Source: an uncultured Ruminococcus sp.
GTDB taxonomy: Bacteria > Bacillota > Clostridia > Oscillospirales > Ruminococcaceae
Length of the DNA: 43,627 bases
Direction of reading: 5' to 3'
Assembly: GCA_949291125.1 (NCBI GenBank)
Contig: CASEUJ010000010.1
Location: forward strand, 1 to 43,627
The notes beneath the pieces are model-generated. The model was given only the letters and a program-made list of their open reading frames with translations, did not search any database and was not told where the DNA came from. The position numbers were made by a program, and so were the translations under genes. Every line of letters begins with the position of its first letter. Within the stretch, counting starts at the first letter, position 1. Of this stretch, positions 34,239-42,652 are shown piece by piece.

Positions 34239-34751
34239 ATGCGATACCACTGCGACTATCAGGAATCATATTTTGAATTTCACGACGCAACACTTTTGCG
34301 CAGTTATTGGGATGACGCAGACTGGATCATGGAATTTGCCAATGTCTGTGTCGAAGCGGCCTGCCCGGAAAACCACTATCTCTATGCCATGCAAACGCCG
34401 CTTTTGTACATGCGATTTGAAAATAGTGTGATGATAGGTGGCGTCTCCTATGGCTATACCTATACCACCGAAGCCGGAAAGCGCAAACAAATTCCGGACT
34501 ATCCCTTTCAGAAACGAGATATCCAGGATGTGACAGAACTGCTCTGCACCAGAACGAATTTCTGGGTGACAGATGGGGCAGATGTTTCAACTGATACAGA
34601 AACAATTTTTCGGCTCGATCTGGATTTACAGGCGGACGTACAGGGACGCTATACCAATTTTGTCGGCGTGAAAATCAAAAGCACGAAAATCACACTGGAA
34701 TGGGATACGTATCGGGGTATTGCGTGGTATGAACCACGCAGACGGAAGTAA
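34239..34751 (+). CDS. Hypothetical protein, 170 residues
   Basis: No family is recognised. The protein is soluble-looking, rich in aromatic and acidic residues (YHCDYQESYFEFHDATLLRSYWDDADWIMEF), and appears to be mostly beta. The N-terminal FHDATLL and the repeated D/E with Trp recall small binding or immunity-like proteins, but this is not enough for a name. Start ATG 34239 has AAAGGATG upstream. It lies 29 nt after rimI and 10 nt before the next membrane protein gene, so it is in the polA-tsaD operon. No signal peptide or membrane segment. Confidence 0.75.
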   Translation: MRYHCDYQESYFEFHDATLLRSYWDDADWIMEFANVCVEAACPENHYLYAMQTPLLYMRFENSVMIGGVSYGYTYTTEAGKRKQIPDYPFQKRDIQDVTELLCTRTNFWVTDGADVSTDTETIFRLDLDLQADVQGRYTNFVGVKIKSTKITLEWDTYRGIAWYEPRRRK

Positions 34752-34761
34752 GGGGAACGAT

Positions 34762-35907
34762 ATGAATGAAGTCATTTTTACTGGCGAAGACCTCTTAAAT
34801 ATTGTTATTATTGCCGGAATTTTGATTGGTTTTTCGATCTGTCTCACCGCCGTCAATCTTTGGAATGCATGTTCGAAGAAGAAGTGCGCACCGCGCGCTT
34901 TCGCCATATCCACCCTTGCGATCGGATATGTTTTGTATTTGATGCTACTATGGTTAGGATTCTCCCTTTCCGGAAAGGATGGTACCGAGGCCGTCTCCCC
35001 ATTTGAGCTGCACAACACCATCGATTCGGCACATATGTTATCCTTTGCTCTGCCCTGTCTGGTGGGAATTGCCGGGCTATTGCTACTGCTTTTGTGCAAA
35101 CCGGATTCTCTTCCGCCGCTTGTTGCAGCAAGTGCAATCGCGGCAGTGTATCTCGGAAATCTGATGCAGGTTCTCTATGCGGTCCAAATCGCAAAACAGG
35201 TGGACAGCCCTGTCTTCCTTCTGCTCTATCTTTATCATTTCAATCTGTTGCTATTATCCGTTCAGGGTATTCGAAAACACCTGCGCGCACAAGTTAAAAA
35301 AATGCAGAACGAGAGCACGAAGCTGCGGCACAAATGGGTTCAAAAACTGTATCGTTTTCTGGAAAATGTCTCACACATGCGGCTATTCACTTTTGCATTG
35401 ATCGTCCCGCTTGCGGCTATTTTAGAGATTATCCTGATCTTGTGCGGTCAGGGACCGGCCGGCGTTGTGAAAGCATTCACTCAGACAGCGGACTGGACGT
35501 TTTCCACCCAGATCCCTCCCCCACCACTGGAATACGAAGGGCACTATCTCTGTACTGTTGCCGCCGGCGGACACCCTAAGCTTGTCCGTCCGGAACGGAT
35601 GGGAATGCGCAAAGATGCAGCAATTGTGGTCAATCGCCAACTTGCCATTGCCAACGCCTTTGAGGAACTGCTACAGCAAAAATTGCCGCAGCTTCATGGA
35701 TGGGTGCGGATGTTTTATGACCGACACGGCTATCCGATTTCAAAGTACATCACAACGCCGCTTCGGGCAGATATGGTCTATATCCTGATGAAACCGCTGG
35801 AATGGATATTTTTGGCGGCGCTGTACACACTGGACTCCCATCCGGAACAGCGCATTGCCGCACAGTATCCATGGAATGACGTATCCAGCAACAAAAACAA
35901 GGAGTAA
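34762..35907 (+). CDS. Membrane protein, DUF6688-like
   Basis: A 381-residue protein. Membrane segments lie near 12-32, 45-68, 88-111, 116-136, 145-165 and 220-243; the C-terminal 135 residues are cytosolic or exposed. Conserved-looking blocks are EYEGHYLCTVAAGGHPKLVRPERMG and VVNRQLAIANAFEELLQQ followed by FYDRHGYPISKYI. These blocks recall the uncharacterised DUF6688 family; the name is given from memory. The start ATG 34762 with AAGGGGAA is preferred to an upstream in-frame start that would overlap the previous gene. It ends 8 nt before tsaD, whose ribosome binding site lies in its last codons. Function unknown. Confidence 0.75.
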   Translation: MNEVIFTGEDLLNIVIIAGILIGFSICLTAVNLWNACSKKKCAPRAFAISTLAIGYVLYLMLLWLGFSLSGKDGTEAVSPFELHNTIDSAHMLSFALPCLVGIAGLLLLLLCKPDSLPPLVAASAIAAVYLGNLMQVLYAVQIAKQVDSPVFLLLYLYHFNLLLLSVQGIRKHLRAQVKKMQNESTKLRHKWVQKLYRFLENVSHMRLFTFALIVPLAAILEIILILCGQGPAGVVKAFTQTADWTFSTQIPPPPLEYEGHYLCTVAAGGHPKLVRPERMGMRKDAAIVVNRQLAIANAFEELLQQKLPQLHGWVRMFYDRHGYPISKYITTPLRADMVYILMKPLEWIFLAALYTLDSHPEQRIAAQYPWNDVSSNKNKE

Positions 35908-35915
35908 ATACAACT

Positions 35916-36971
35916 ATGCTGATTTTAGGTATTGAAAGCTCCTGCGACGAAACCGCAGCGAGCATAGCAAAAGACCACACCGAGATCCTCTCAAATGTGG
36001 TTGCTTCTCAAGTAGACGAACACAAACAATATGGCGGCGTCGTACCGGAGATTGCTTCCCGCCGGCACTGTGAGAATATTTTATGGGTCGTAAAAAAAGC
36101 ACTGCGTGATGCCGATGTGACACTTTCTGACTTAGACGGCATTGCAGTAACGGCATATCCAGGTCTGATCGGGGCCCTGCTCGTAGGCGTGAACTTTGCA
36201 AAAGGACTTGCGCTTGCTGCAAACAAGCCGCTTGTGCCGGTACACCACCTCGCCGGGCATATTGCTTCCAACTATATCGCACACCCGCAGCTTAAACCGC
36301 CGTATCTCTGTCTCGTGGTCAGCGGCGGACACAGCCACTTGGTGGAAGTGCTGTCTTATACACAGTTTCGTATTCTCGGCAGAACCCGGGACGACGCCGC
36401 CGGCGAGTGCTTTGATAAATGTGCTCGTGCAATGGGTTACCCCTATCCCGGCGGCGTACATCTGGACAAAGCATCAAAATCCGGAAACCCAGAGGCGTTC
36501 AAGCTCCCGAAACCCAAAATCGCCGACAACGACTATGACTTCAGCTTCTCCGGGCTGAAAACAGCAGTGATCAATTTACTACATAATGCACAGCAAAAGG
36601 GAACCGAAATCTGTCGGGAAGACTTAGCAGCATCAGTACAACACACCATCGCCGAGGTTTTGACAGATCACACCATACGTGCAGCACGAGAACACGGTTA
36701 TTCCACCATTGCCATTGCCGGCGGCGTTTCCGCAAACAGCGGCGTGCGCAGCACCTTGCAGCGTGCCTGTGAAAAAAATGGATATGCCCTCTATATGCCG
36801 CCGCTGTCCCTCTGCGGCGACAACGGCGCAATGATCGCCTGTGCCGGGTCGTATGCCTTTGATGCCGGAATCCGGGCAGATGCAAGTTTGAACGCCAGCG
36901 CAACGATGGAGCTGATGGCGTGGGGTGCACTGGGACAGGATCATGAATATCCTTCTACAACCAAAACCTGA
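35916..36971 (+). CDS. tsaD: tRNA threonylcarbamoyladenosine synthase TsaD
   Basis: A 351-residue ASKHA-fold enzyme that, with TsaB and TsaE, transfers the threonylcarbamoyl group to A37 of ANN-decoding tRNAs. It shows GIESSCDETAASI (5-17), VVPEIASRRHCENI (about 44-57), the metal-binding VPVHHLAGHIASN (about 107-119; His111 and His115), SGGHSHLV and CGDNGAMIACAG (about 304-315). ATG 35916 has AAGGAG upstream. Its 3' end overlaps the convergent gerC end by 31 nt. TsaB and TsaE are not in this window. Confidence 0.97.
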   Translation: MLILGIESSCDETAASIAKDHTEILSNVVASQVDEHKQYGGVVPEIASRRHCENILWVVKKALRDADVTLSDLDGIAVTAYPGLIGALLVGVNFAKGLALAANKPLVPVHHLAGHIASNYIAHPQLKPPYLCLVVSGGHSHLVEVLSYTQFRILGRTRDDAAGECFDKCARAMGYPYPGGVHLDKASKSGNPEAFKLPKPKIADNDYDFSFSGLKTAVINLLHNAQQKGTEICREDLAASVQHTIAEVLTDHTIRAAREHGYSTIAIAGGVSANSGVRSTLQRACEKNGYALYMPPLSLCGDNGAMIACAGSYAFDAGIRADASLNASATMELMAWGALGQDHEYPSTTKT

Positions 36972-37882
36972 AACTCCGCATTCGAAATTGTTTTGTCCCA
37001 GCCGTGATCGACTATGGTATGATAGCACTGGCTTCTGAGACAGGCTTCGAGTCCAAAGACATCGGCATGGTGCTGTGTTACAGTCTCTGTAATGGCAGCT
37101 TCACATTGCATCTGAATGACTTGCGCCGCCTGCGCAAAGTCCCCTTCTCCTGTGATGTGAATTGAAACTGTTACCTTAACATGTCCATTTTCCTGCATCT
37201 GCGCATATAATTGTGTGGATGCAGTTTTGATTTGAAAGCATGCACCGTCTGCCGCTGTGACCGTTTTTGGATCGGCGTCGTCACGAAGCCAGCAAAGCCC
37301 CCTCACAGCATCGGCAGACAAGCTGTCACAAAACGCATCTACTGTGATCAGCGCCGCAGAAAGCCCGCCTCCGGAATAAAACGGCACCAGCGCTGTTGCT
37401 GATGCACCGGCAAATTCTTTGAGGATTGTGAAAAGATTGGTTTTCGGCACGATACCATTTTCTTGTGCATATTGCAGACGCTCTACAATTTGCGCAGTAT
37501 CCTGTTGTTCCAGCGTTTCGCCCTCTGTCATCACCAAAATCTGACAGGACGGTGATAAACGATATTGCGTCATCCAGTCACTGAGATATGCACTATACGA
37601 TGGATCGGTATAGGCAATGAGTTCAGTATGACCGAGAAATAGCGCTTTCCCAGTGACGGCACCGGCTTGTGCAAGCGCCTGTTCCATGCTGTCGCCGCTG
37701 CCCTGTGCAATAGCGGCGGTAGATTCAAAATCGTGCAGCTGTACCGTGATCTCGTCAGATTTCTGAAGTTCCAATCCTTGCAAATACGTTCGATCACGCA
37801 CCTGTACTGCCGTACATCCCGTACCGGACAACATTGCACCACAAAGCATCAGCCAAGTGAAACATCTAGTTGTTTTTTTCAT
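36941..37882 (-). CDS. Spore germination protein, Ger(x)C lipoprotein
   Basis: A 313-residue lipoprotein subunit of a GerA-type germinant receptor. Signal peptide with lipobox ending SGTGC (Cys21), then the GerC domain: RDRTYLQGLELQKSDEITVQLHDF and GKALFLGHTELIAYTDPSYSAYLSDWM match the family; the C-terminal domain ends in a short beta segment. It is shorter than the usual 360-400 residues. ATG 37882 is chosen because the long upstream extension overlaps gerB out of context, while this start gives a proper signal peptide and a 4-nt overlap with gerB. It is the last gene of the operon and overlaps tsaD tail to tail. Confidence 0.85.
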   Translation of the reverse strand: MKKTTRCFTWLMLCGAMLSGTGCTAVQVRDRTYLQGLELQKSDEITVQLHDFESTAAIAQGSGDSMEQALAQAGAVTGKALFLGHTELIAYTDPSYSAYLSDWMTQYRLSPSCQILVMTEGETLEQQDTAQIVERLQYAQENGIVPKTNLFTILKEFAGASATALVPFYSGGGLSAALITVDAFCDSLSADAVRGLCWLRDDADPKTVTAADGACFQIKTASTQLYAQMQENGHVKVTVSIHITGEGDFAQAAQVIQMQCEAAITETVTQHHADVFGLEACLRSQCYHTIVDHGWDKTISNAEFQVLVVEGYS

Positions 37883-38886
37883 GACGCAGCACCTCTCTTT
37901 CTGCTCTGCCGCTGAGCCAAATAAAACCCGATGGGTACAAACAGAGCAAGGATCAGGATAACGGGTAAGTGCCATAAGCCGGAGATCGAAATCTTTCCTG
38001 CACCCCAGGAAACTGCAAGCATGATCAACAGGCAGACCGTACTGGTGTACCGTAGTTTGGGGAATAGTTGTTTTAGCAGATGCGCTGCAAGCGCTGTATA
38101 CAGTGTGATCCGTAACACACAAAGCATGACATATACAAGCAGATACAGTGCATCGGCCCGCTGAGTGCTAAAGGGCTGGGATACAGAAAGAATTGCAAAA
38201 AACGGATGTTGCGCCTGTGCCATGCGGCTTCCGAGAACCGCCATGCCAAGAAGGGTAAAAAAGGCTGTCAGAAAAAATGTTCCGACAAACACCTGTACCG
38301 CACAACGTACTTGTTTTTGTTCAATAAAATCCAGCAACAAAAATAACAGCACCACCTCATCTGCACGCGTCATTCCACGCAAAAATCCCTGCCAAATAGT
38401 ATCATCTGGTGACATCGAGAGATTCTGCGGCTCTGCCTGCGGCACTGCACCGATCAACATCACCGCCAACGTAAACAAGAAGATGCCAAAGATCAACGTA
38501 CTGCTCCGGGCAAGTGCACGTATCCCCAATGATGCCGTATAGACACAGACCAATGCAATCAATGCTGCTGCCCAGAATTCGCCGCGAAAAGGCAATGACA
38601 GCTCTGACGTTGTCCCCTGAAGTCGCACAAACGATACGCCGCCCCGAATCAAAAGATATCCTGCAAAGCAGAACGGTAAGAGTTTGTGGTGCGATGTGTA
38701 CGCCGTAAAGGAAAATCCACGGGCATAGAGAACACACATCGGCAGACATATCAGAATCTGTGCCAGTGCCGCAAGTACTGCGCCAAACAGTCCTTCCATC
38801 GTTAGTACAGTTGTCTGGCAAAGCAATCCAAATGTGGCGCTGAGTAACAACAGGGTAAATACCTGAGCCATACGCAGCTTATTCAT
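37879..38886 (-). CDS. Spore germination protein, GerB/endospore permease family
   Basis: A 335-residue membrane protein with about ten hydrophobic segments, of the APC-related spore permease family (GerAB-like). The start MNKLRMAQVFTLLLLSATFG and the later YLLIRGGVSFVRL fit the family. It is thought to bind germinant amino acids or similar. ATG 38886 is preferred: GGAGG is 6 nt upstream and it overlaps gerA by 8 nt, whereas a longer frame would include 16 gerA-overlapping codons. Co-translated with gerC. Germinant specificity cannot be read. Confidence 0.88.
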   Translation of the reverse strand: MNKLRMAQVFTLLLLSATFGLLCQTTVLTMEGLFGAVLAALAQILICLPMCVLYARGFSFTAYTSHHKLLPFCFAGYLLIRGGVSFVRLQGTTSELSLPFRGEFWAAALIALVCVYTASLGIRALARSSTLIFGIFLFTLAVMLIGAVPQAEPQNLSMSPDDTIWQGFLRGMTRADEVVLLFLLLDFIEQKQVRCAVQVFVGTFFLTAFFTLLGMAVLGSRMAQAQHPFFAILSVSQPFSTQRADALYLLVYVMLCVLRITLYTALAAHLLKQLFPKLRYTSTVCLLIMLAVSWGAGKISISGLWHLPVILILALFVPIGFYLAQRQSRKRGAAS

Positions 38887-40345
38887 AATATTCCTCCACT
38901 GTAAAATTTCCAGATTGCATTTTTCGGAAATCAACGCGTGTCAGGGTATCACGCATCCCGCCGGAATAAAGTGGTGAAAATGGAGCCATCACGGGGAAAC
39001 CAAAACTCTCTGCGGCACAGAGATTGAACAACACCACAACGCCCAAAAGACTAATACCGAACAATCCGCCGAAGCCGCCAGCTAAAATGAAAGCAAGCCG
39101 CAAAAGCGTCACACTCTGTGCCAGATCCGGTACGATAAATCCTGCAATGACCGCGATGGCTGTTACGGTCAGTATCGGCGTGCTAATCAACCCTGAGGAA
39201 ACGGCGGCATCACCGATGATGAGTCCTGCAACAATACTTACCGCACCGCCAACCGCTTTCGGAAGCCGCAGCCCTGCCTCTCGAATGATCTCATAGGTGA
39301 GCAGTACCCCAATTGCCTCCGCCGTTAAGGAAATCGGCGCATTTTCCTCTGCCTGTGCCAGAATCAGCAAAAGCGTGCGGTTCAATAGCTCGGGATGGTG
39401 CAGTGCAATCGCCAAATAGAGTGACGGAAGTAAAACTGCGACCAAAAATGCCGCATATTTTATCCAACGGATCAGCGTTGCATAAGATGGACGGAAGTTA
39501 TAGTCATCCACTGTCTGAAAACTCTCGCAAAACAGCTTTGGGATCACTAGCGCATAAGGTGTCCCGTCGATCAAAAGTCCCACCCTTCCTTCCAATAGCT
39601 TAGCACACATCACATCCGGTCGCTGAGTCGCGCCGACTGTATCAAAAAGGCATCCACGGCGATTTTCCAAAAATGGCTGAACATAACCGGTAGAAAGTAT
39701 AGACTCCAGCTCCATCTCATCTAAATGAGCCTTGATTCGCTGGATCAACTCTTTCGGAACACGGTCTGCCATATAACAAAGACACAGATCGGTCTGGCTC
39801 TTTGTTCCCTTGACAAAGAGTTCCAGTTTTAACTGCGGCGTTTTCATACGGCGGCGCAGCAGCGACATATTGATGCGAATCACCTCAATAAAGCCATCTC
39901 TTGCACCCATAACATTGCTCTCACCAGACGGCTCATTTACCGATCTCTTTTCGTAGCCCTGTACGCCAAAGACAAGGGCTGCCGGTACGCCGTCTATGAT
40001 CAGTACTGCAAAGCCAGAATTCAAAAAGCGAAACAGATCTTTGTATGATTTTGCCTCGGCACGATCGGTGGAAAACAGTCGTCGCTTTTCAATAAACTCA
40101 AATACCTTTTCCGCAGTGGGAGCTTCTAATTCGATTTGAGTGATGGGATTCAAGATCAGATCCGTGATCATCATGGTGGACAGCATGCCCTCACAACAAA
40201 GCAGCGCCGCTGGAAATCCGCACAGCACAAATTCATTGACCAAGAGATCAGATGATCCTTCAGCAATGGCACGGATCGTACGCAAATTATCGTTATAATT
40301 GGCATTAATCGGCTGCTGCAAAAGATATTCTGTATAATTTTCCAT
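38879..40345 (-). CDS. Spore germination protein, GerA family
   Basis: A 488-residue protein with a long N-terminal cytosolic domain (about 1-290) and about five C-terminal membrane segments (about 300-460). Characteristic pieces are VLCGFPAALLCCEGM, GLLIDGTPYALVIPKLFCESFQTVDDYNFRP and APISLTAEAIGVLLTYEIIREAGLRLPKAVGGAVSIVAGLIIGDAAVSSGLIS. GerA-family subunits assemble with GerB and GerC in the inner spore membrane and act as a nutrient-gated ion channel. Start ATG 40345 has AGAGGG upstream. A possible forespore (sigma-G-like) promoter, GTATC-17 nt-CACAATA, lies upstream but is weak evidence. First gene of the operon. Confidence 0.92.
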   Translation of the reverse strand: MENYTEYLLQQPINANYNDNLRTIRAIAEGSSDLLVNEFVLCGFPAALLCCEGMLSTMMITDLILNPITQIELEAPTAEKVFEFIEKRRLFSTDRAEAKSYKDLFRFLNSGFAVLIIDGVPAALVFGVQGYEKRSVNEPSGESNVMGARDGFIEVIRINMSLLRRRMKTPQLKLELFVKGTKSQTDLCLCYMADRVPKELIQRIKAHLDEMELESILSTGYVQPFLENRRGCLFDTVGATQRPDVMCAKLLEGRVGLLIDGTPYALVIPKLFCESFQTVDDYNFRPSYATLIRWIKYAAFLVAVLLPSLYLAIALHHPELLNRTLLLILAQAEENAPISLTAEAIGVLLTYEIIREAGLRLPKAVGGAVSIVAGLIIGDAAVSSGLISTPILTVTAIAVIAGFIVPDLAQSVTLLRLAFILAGGFGGLFGISLLGVVVLFNLCAAESFGFPVMAPFSPLYSGGMRDTLTRVDFRKMQSGNFTVEEYYE

Positions 40346-40415
40346 ATCATGCCCTCTTTCTATGCGTTTCTATCCCCTATTGTGCCCCGAAAACGAAAAA
40401 AGATACCGAAAGCAA

Positions 40416-40444
40416 TTGCTTTTTTTGTCTAAGTATGTTATACT
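40416..40444 (+). promoter_or_regulatory. Promoter of the CapA-like gene
   Basis: TTGCTT at 40416-40421 and an extended TGTTATACT ending at 40444 (TATACT 40439-40444) are spaced by 17 nt, about 47 nt before the ATG. Confidence 0.65.
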
Positions 40445-40491
40445 GATTACACGAATCAAAATTATTTCATATCAAAACGAAGGGAAATCTT

Positions 40492-41802
40492 ATGAAACAA
40501 AAGCAATTGCGACGCACACTCTATGCAATTTGTACAGCATTCCTGATTCTCGCGGTAACAGGATGCGGCGATACTGGTCAGATTGATGACGATGCAGTAG
40601 TTCCGGCAAATGCACCGGCAGAGGACAGCACCGACAATGCGGTACAGACAGACACAGCTGTGAATGATATTGATAATACAGAATCTACCGCAGACGAATC
40701 TGCCACAGAAACAGAATCCGGCGGCGACACCACCATTAATGTGGTGGCTGTGGGAGATAATCTGGTACAGCAATATGTCTACGGCAGCGCCCAAGATCAT
40801 GCTGAAACCGGTGAATCCTATAATTTTGATTATTGTTATGAGAACATCAAGCCACTCATCAACGGTGACCTCAACATCATTAATCAGGAAACGCTAATCT
40901 GCGGTGAAGGGTTCGAGATCTCTGGTTCAAACTTTAATTTTAACTCACCAGTAGAACTGGGCGATGCGGTGATCGACATGGGCTTTAATGTCATTACCAT
41001 GTGCAATAACCATTTGCTGGATAAGGGAGAAAGCGGACTGCAATCCTGCCTTAACTACTGGGATGCGCAAATGCAGAAGCACCCGGGCACACTGGTTTGC
41101 GGCGTTTATCGCGACTATGTGGACATGCAGCAGATCCGCACAAAGGAAGTAAACGGTAAGACTGTGGCATTTGTCAGCTACACGGAAAATACCAACGGCT
41201 ATTCTCTGCCAGACAACAGCGAATTGGAAATCGTCTATACCTCTCAGGAAGACATCATCCAACAACAGATCACTGCAGCAAATGAGATCGCAGATGTCGT
41301 GGTCGTTACCTGTCACTGGGGCAACGAAGATACATACACCGTCACCGACGGACAGCGTGACCTGGCGCAAAAGATCGTGGACTGGGGCGGCAATGTGATC
41401 ATCGGAACGCATTCACATGTGCCCCAAACCATGGAGTATATTCCTCGCTCTGACGGCACACAAGGTTTTGTGTTCTATTCCCTGGGCAATTTCATTTCTG
41501 CACAAACGGACAACTTCAATCTGGTTGGTGAGCTTGCAAATTTTGACATCACCGTCCGGGCAGATGGCACGGTAGACATTGAAAATGTACAAGTCTCGCC
41601 GGTGATCACCCACTACGACGACGGGAATCTGTCAAACCTGCGGCTATATCCTTACAGCATGTACACTGAAGAGCTCGCCTCCCAGCATGGTCTCCCCTAC
41701 TGCACCTCCAGCACCGGTCCATCATATCAGGTGTGGAGTATGGAACACATCCGCGAAATGTTCGAAACTTCTGTCCCGGAACAATTCCGCAAATGGGATT
41801 AA
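40492..41802 (+). CDS. CapA-family lipoprotein
   Basis: A 436-residue lipoprotein. The signal peptide ends in the lipobox AVTGC (Cys24), followed by an Asp/Thr/Glu-rich linker (about 30-80), then a CapA/PGA_cap metallophosphatase-like domain (about 82-400): VAVGDNLV, ITMCNNHLLDKG, VVVVTCHWGNEDTYTVTDGQ and GTHSHVPQTMEYI carry the metal-binding Asp, Asn and His. This domain appears in capsule poly-gamma-glutamate proteins but also in many lipoproteins of unknown role, and no capB/capC lies nearby. ATG 40492 with AGGGAAA. Exported and membrane-anchored. It is monocistronic, with its own promoter and a weak terminator. Confidence 0.88.
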   Translation: MKQKQLRRTLYAICTAFLILAVTGCGDTGQIDDDAVVPANAPAEDSTDNAVQTDTAVNDIDNTESTADESATETESGGDTTINVVAVGDNLVQQYVYGSAQDHAETGESYNFDYCYENIKPLINGDLNIINQETLICGEGFEISGSNFNFNSPVELGDAVIDMGFNVITMCNNHLLDKGESGLQSCLNYWDAQMQKHPGTLVCGVYRDYVDMQQIRTKEVNGKTVAFVSYTENTNGYSLPDNSELEIVYTSQEDIIQQQITAANEIADVVVVTCHWGNEDTYTVTDGQRDLAQKIVDWGGNVIIGTHSHVPQTMEYIPRSDGTQGFVFYSLGNFISAQTDNFNLVGELANFDITVRADGTVDIENVQVSPVITHYDDGNLSNLRLYPYSMYTEELASQHGLPYCTSSTGPSYQVWSMEHIREMFETSVPEQFRKWD

Positions 41803-41813
41803 ACCACAATACC

Positions 41814-41858
41814 ACACAAAATACACTTGATGGGCAAATTTTGTGTAATATTTCTTTA
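41814..41858 (+). terminator. Terminator after the CapA-like gene
   Basis: ACACAAAAT (41814-41822) pairs with ATTTTGTGT (41838-41846), followed by a T-rich stretch. The stem is A/T-rich, so strength is uncertain. Confidence 0.55.
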
Positions 41859-41876
41859 TATTTTTAGTAAAAAGGC

Positions 41877-41905
41877 TTGACAAACGCAGAAAAATAGTGT
41901 ACTAT
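41877..41905 (+). promoter_or_regulatory. Promoter of the DUF3267 gene
   Basis: TTGACA at 41877-41882 and TACTAT at 41900-41905 have a 17-nt spacer; the leader is about 100 nt. Confidence 0.7.
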
Positions 41906-42012
41906 GTAAGTAGTGAGGAAGCACTGCATCATACCAAATTTCACAGAAATACATACAAATCTTAATAGCACTTCCCAAACAATTCTTGACACATACGAAA
42001 GGAAACAACAGC

Positions 42013-42594
42013 ATGAAAATCAAATGGAATGGAAAATTCAATGGTGATCCGGAAAGCCTACCGAATCGCCCCCACCGCCCCGGCGCCGTCAAATTCAAGG
42101 AGATCGACGATGTGAAAAAACTGGCGCTGTTTATGAATCTGGCGTCGATTCCCCTGGTCCTTCTGACTATTGCCCTGACATTTCTCCGGGGCGGCACCGA
42201 TGTGCTGGGATTTGGAATGTCGATCGGCTGTATTCTAGCACTTTTGATGTTGATCCCCCATGAATTTCTCCACGCCATCTGCTTTCGGGAAAAGACATAT
42301 ATCTACACCTACCTGGAAAAGGGAATGCTATTTGTATATGGGCCGGAGGACTTAAGCAAGGGTCGCTTTATCTTCCTGTCCCTATTGCCAAACCTGGTGT
42401 TTGGGTTTATCCCCTATCTGATTTTTATGCTGTTTCCACTTCCAGAACTGAACTGGCTGGGGATGCTGGGAGCCCTCTCCATTCCCTGCGGCATCGGGGA
42501 TTATTACAACGTATTCCACTCCCTGACCCAGATGCCCAAGGGGGCAAAGACCTATATGTATGGGTTCAATTCATGGTGGTATCTGCCGCAATAA
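42013..42594 (+). CDS. DUF3267 membrane protein with HEXXH motif
   Basis: A 193-residue protein with about four membrane segments (about 34-53, 60-79, 117-140, 145-165). HEFLHAICF follows LMLIPHE and places an HEXXH zinc-protease-like motif at a membrane edge; this is the pattern of the DUF3267 family, putative intramembrane metalloproteases of unknown target. Start ATG 42013 has AAAGGA upstream, preferred over an earlier in-frame start. Monocistronic: promoter upstream and terminator after. The protein is soluble at its N-terminus (KIKWNGKFNGDPESL). Confidence 0.8.
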   Translation: MKIKWNGKFNGDPESLPNRPHRPGAVKFKEIDDVKKLALFMNLASIPLVLLTIALTFLRGGTDVLGFGMSIGCILALLMLIPHEFLHAICFREKTYIYTYLEKGMLFVYGPEDLSKGRFIFLSLLPNLVFGFIPYLIFMLFPLPELNWLGMLGALSIPCGIGDYYNVFHSLTQMPKGAKTYMYGFNSWWYLPQ

Positions 42595-42617
42595 ACAACG
42601 CACCACATGATCTATGT

Positions 42618-42650
42618 AATCCGATCCCGAAACATGGGGTCGGATTTTTG
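42618..42650. terminator. Terminator between DUF3267 and M23 genes
   Basis: AATCCGATCCC pairs with GGGTCGGATT (to 42646), followed by TTTT in the plus direction. It ends 3 nt from the M23 stop codon, so it probably serves both convergent genes. Confidence 0.8.
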
Positions 42651-42652
42651 TG

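Noticed and set aside
40346-40415. Sigma-G-like promoter ahead of gerA (GTATC-17 nt-CACAATA)
   Set aside because: Both boxes deviate from consensus; not strong enough to list as a feature.
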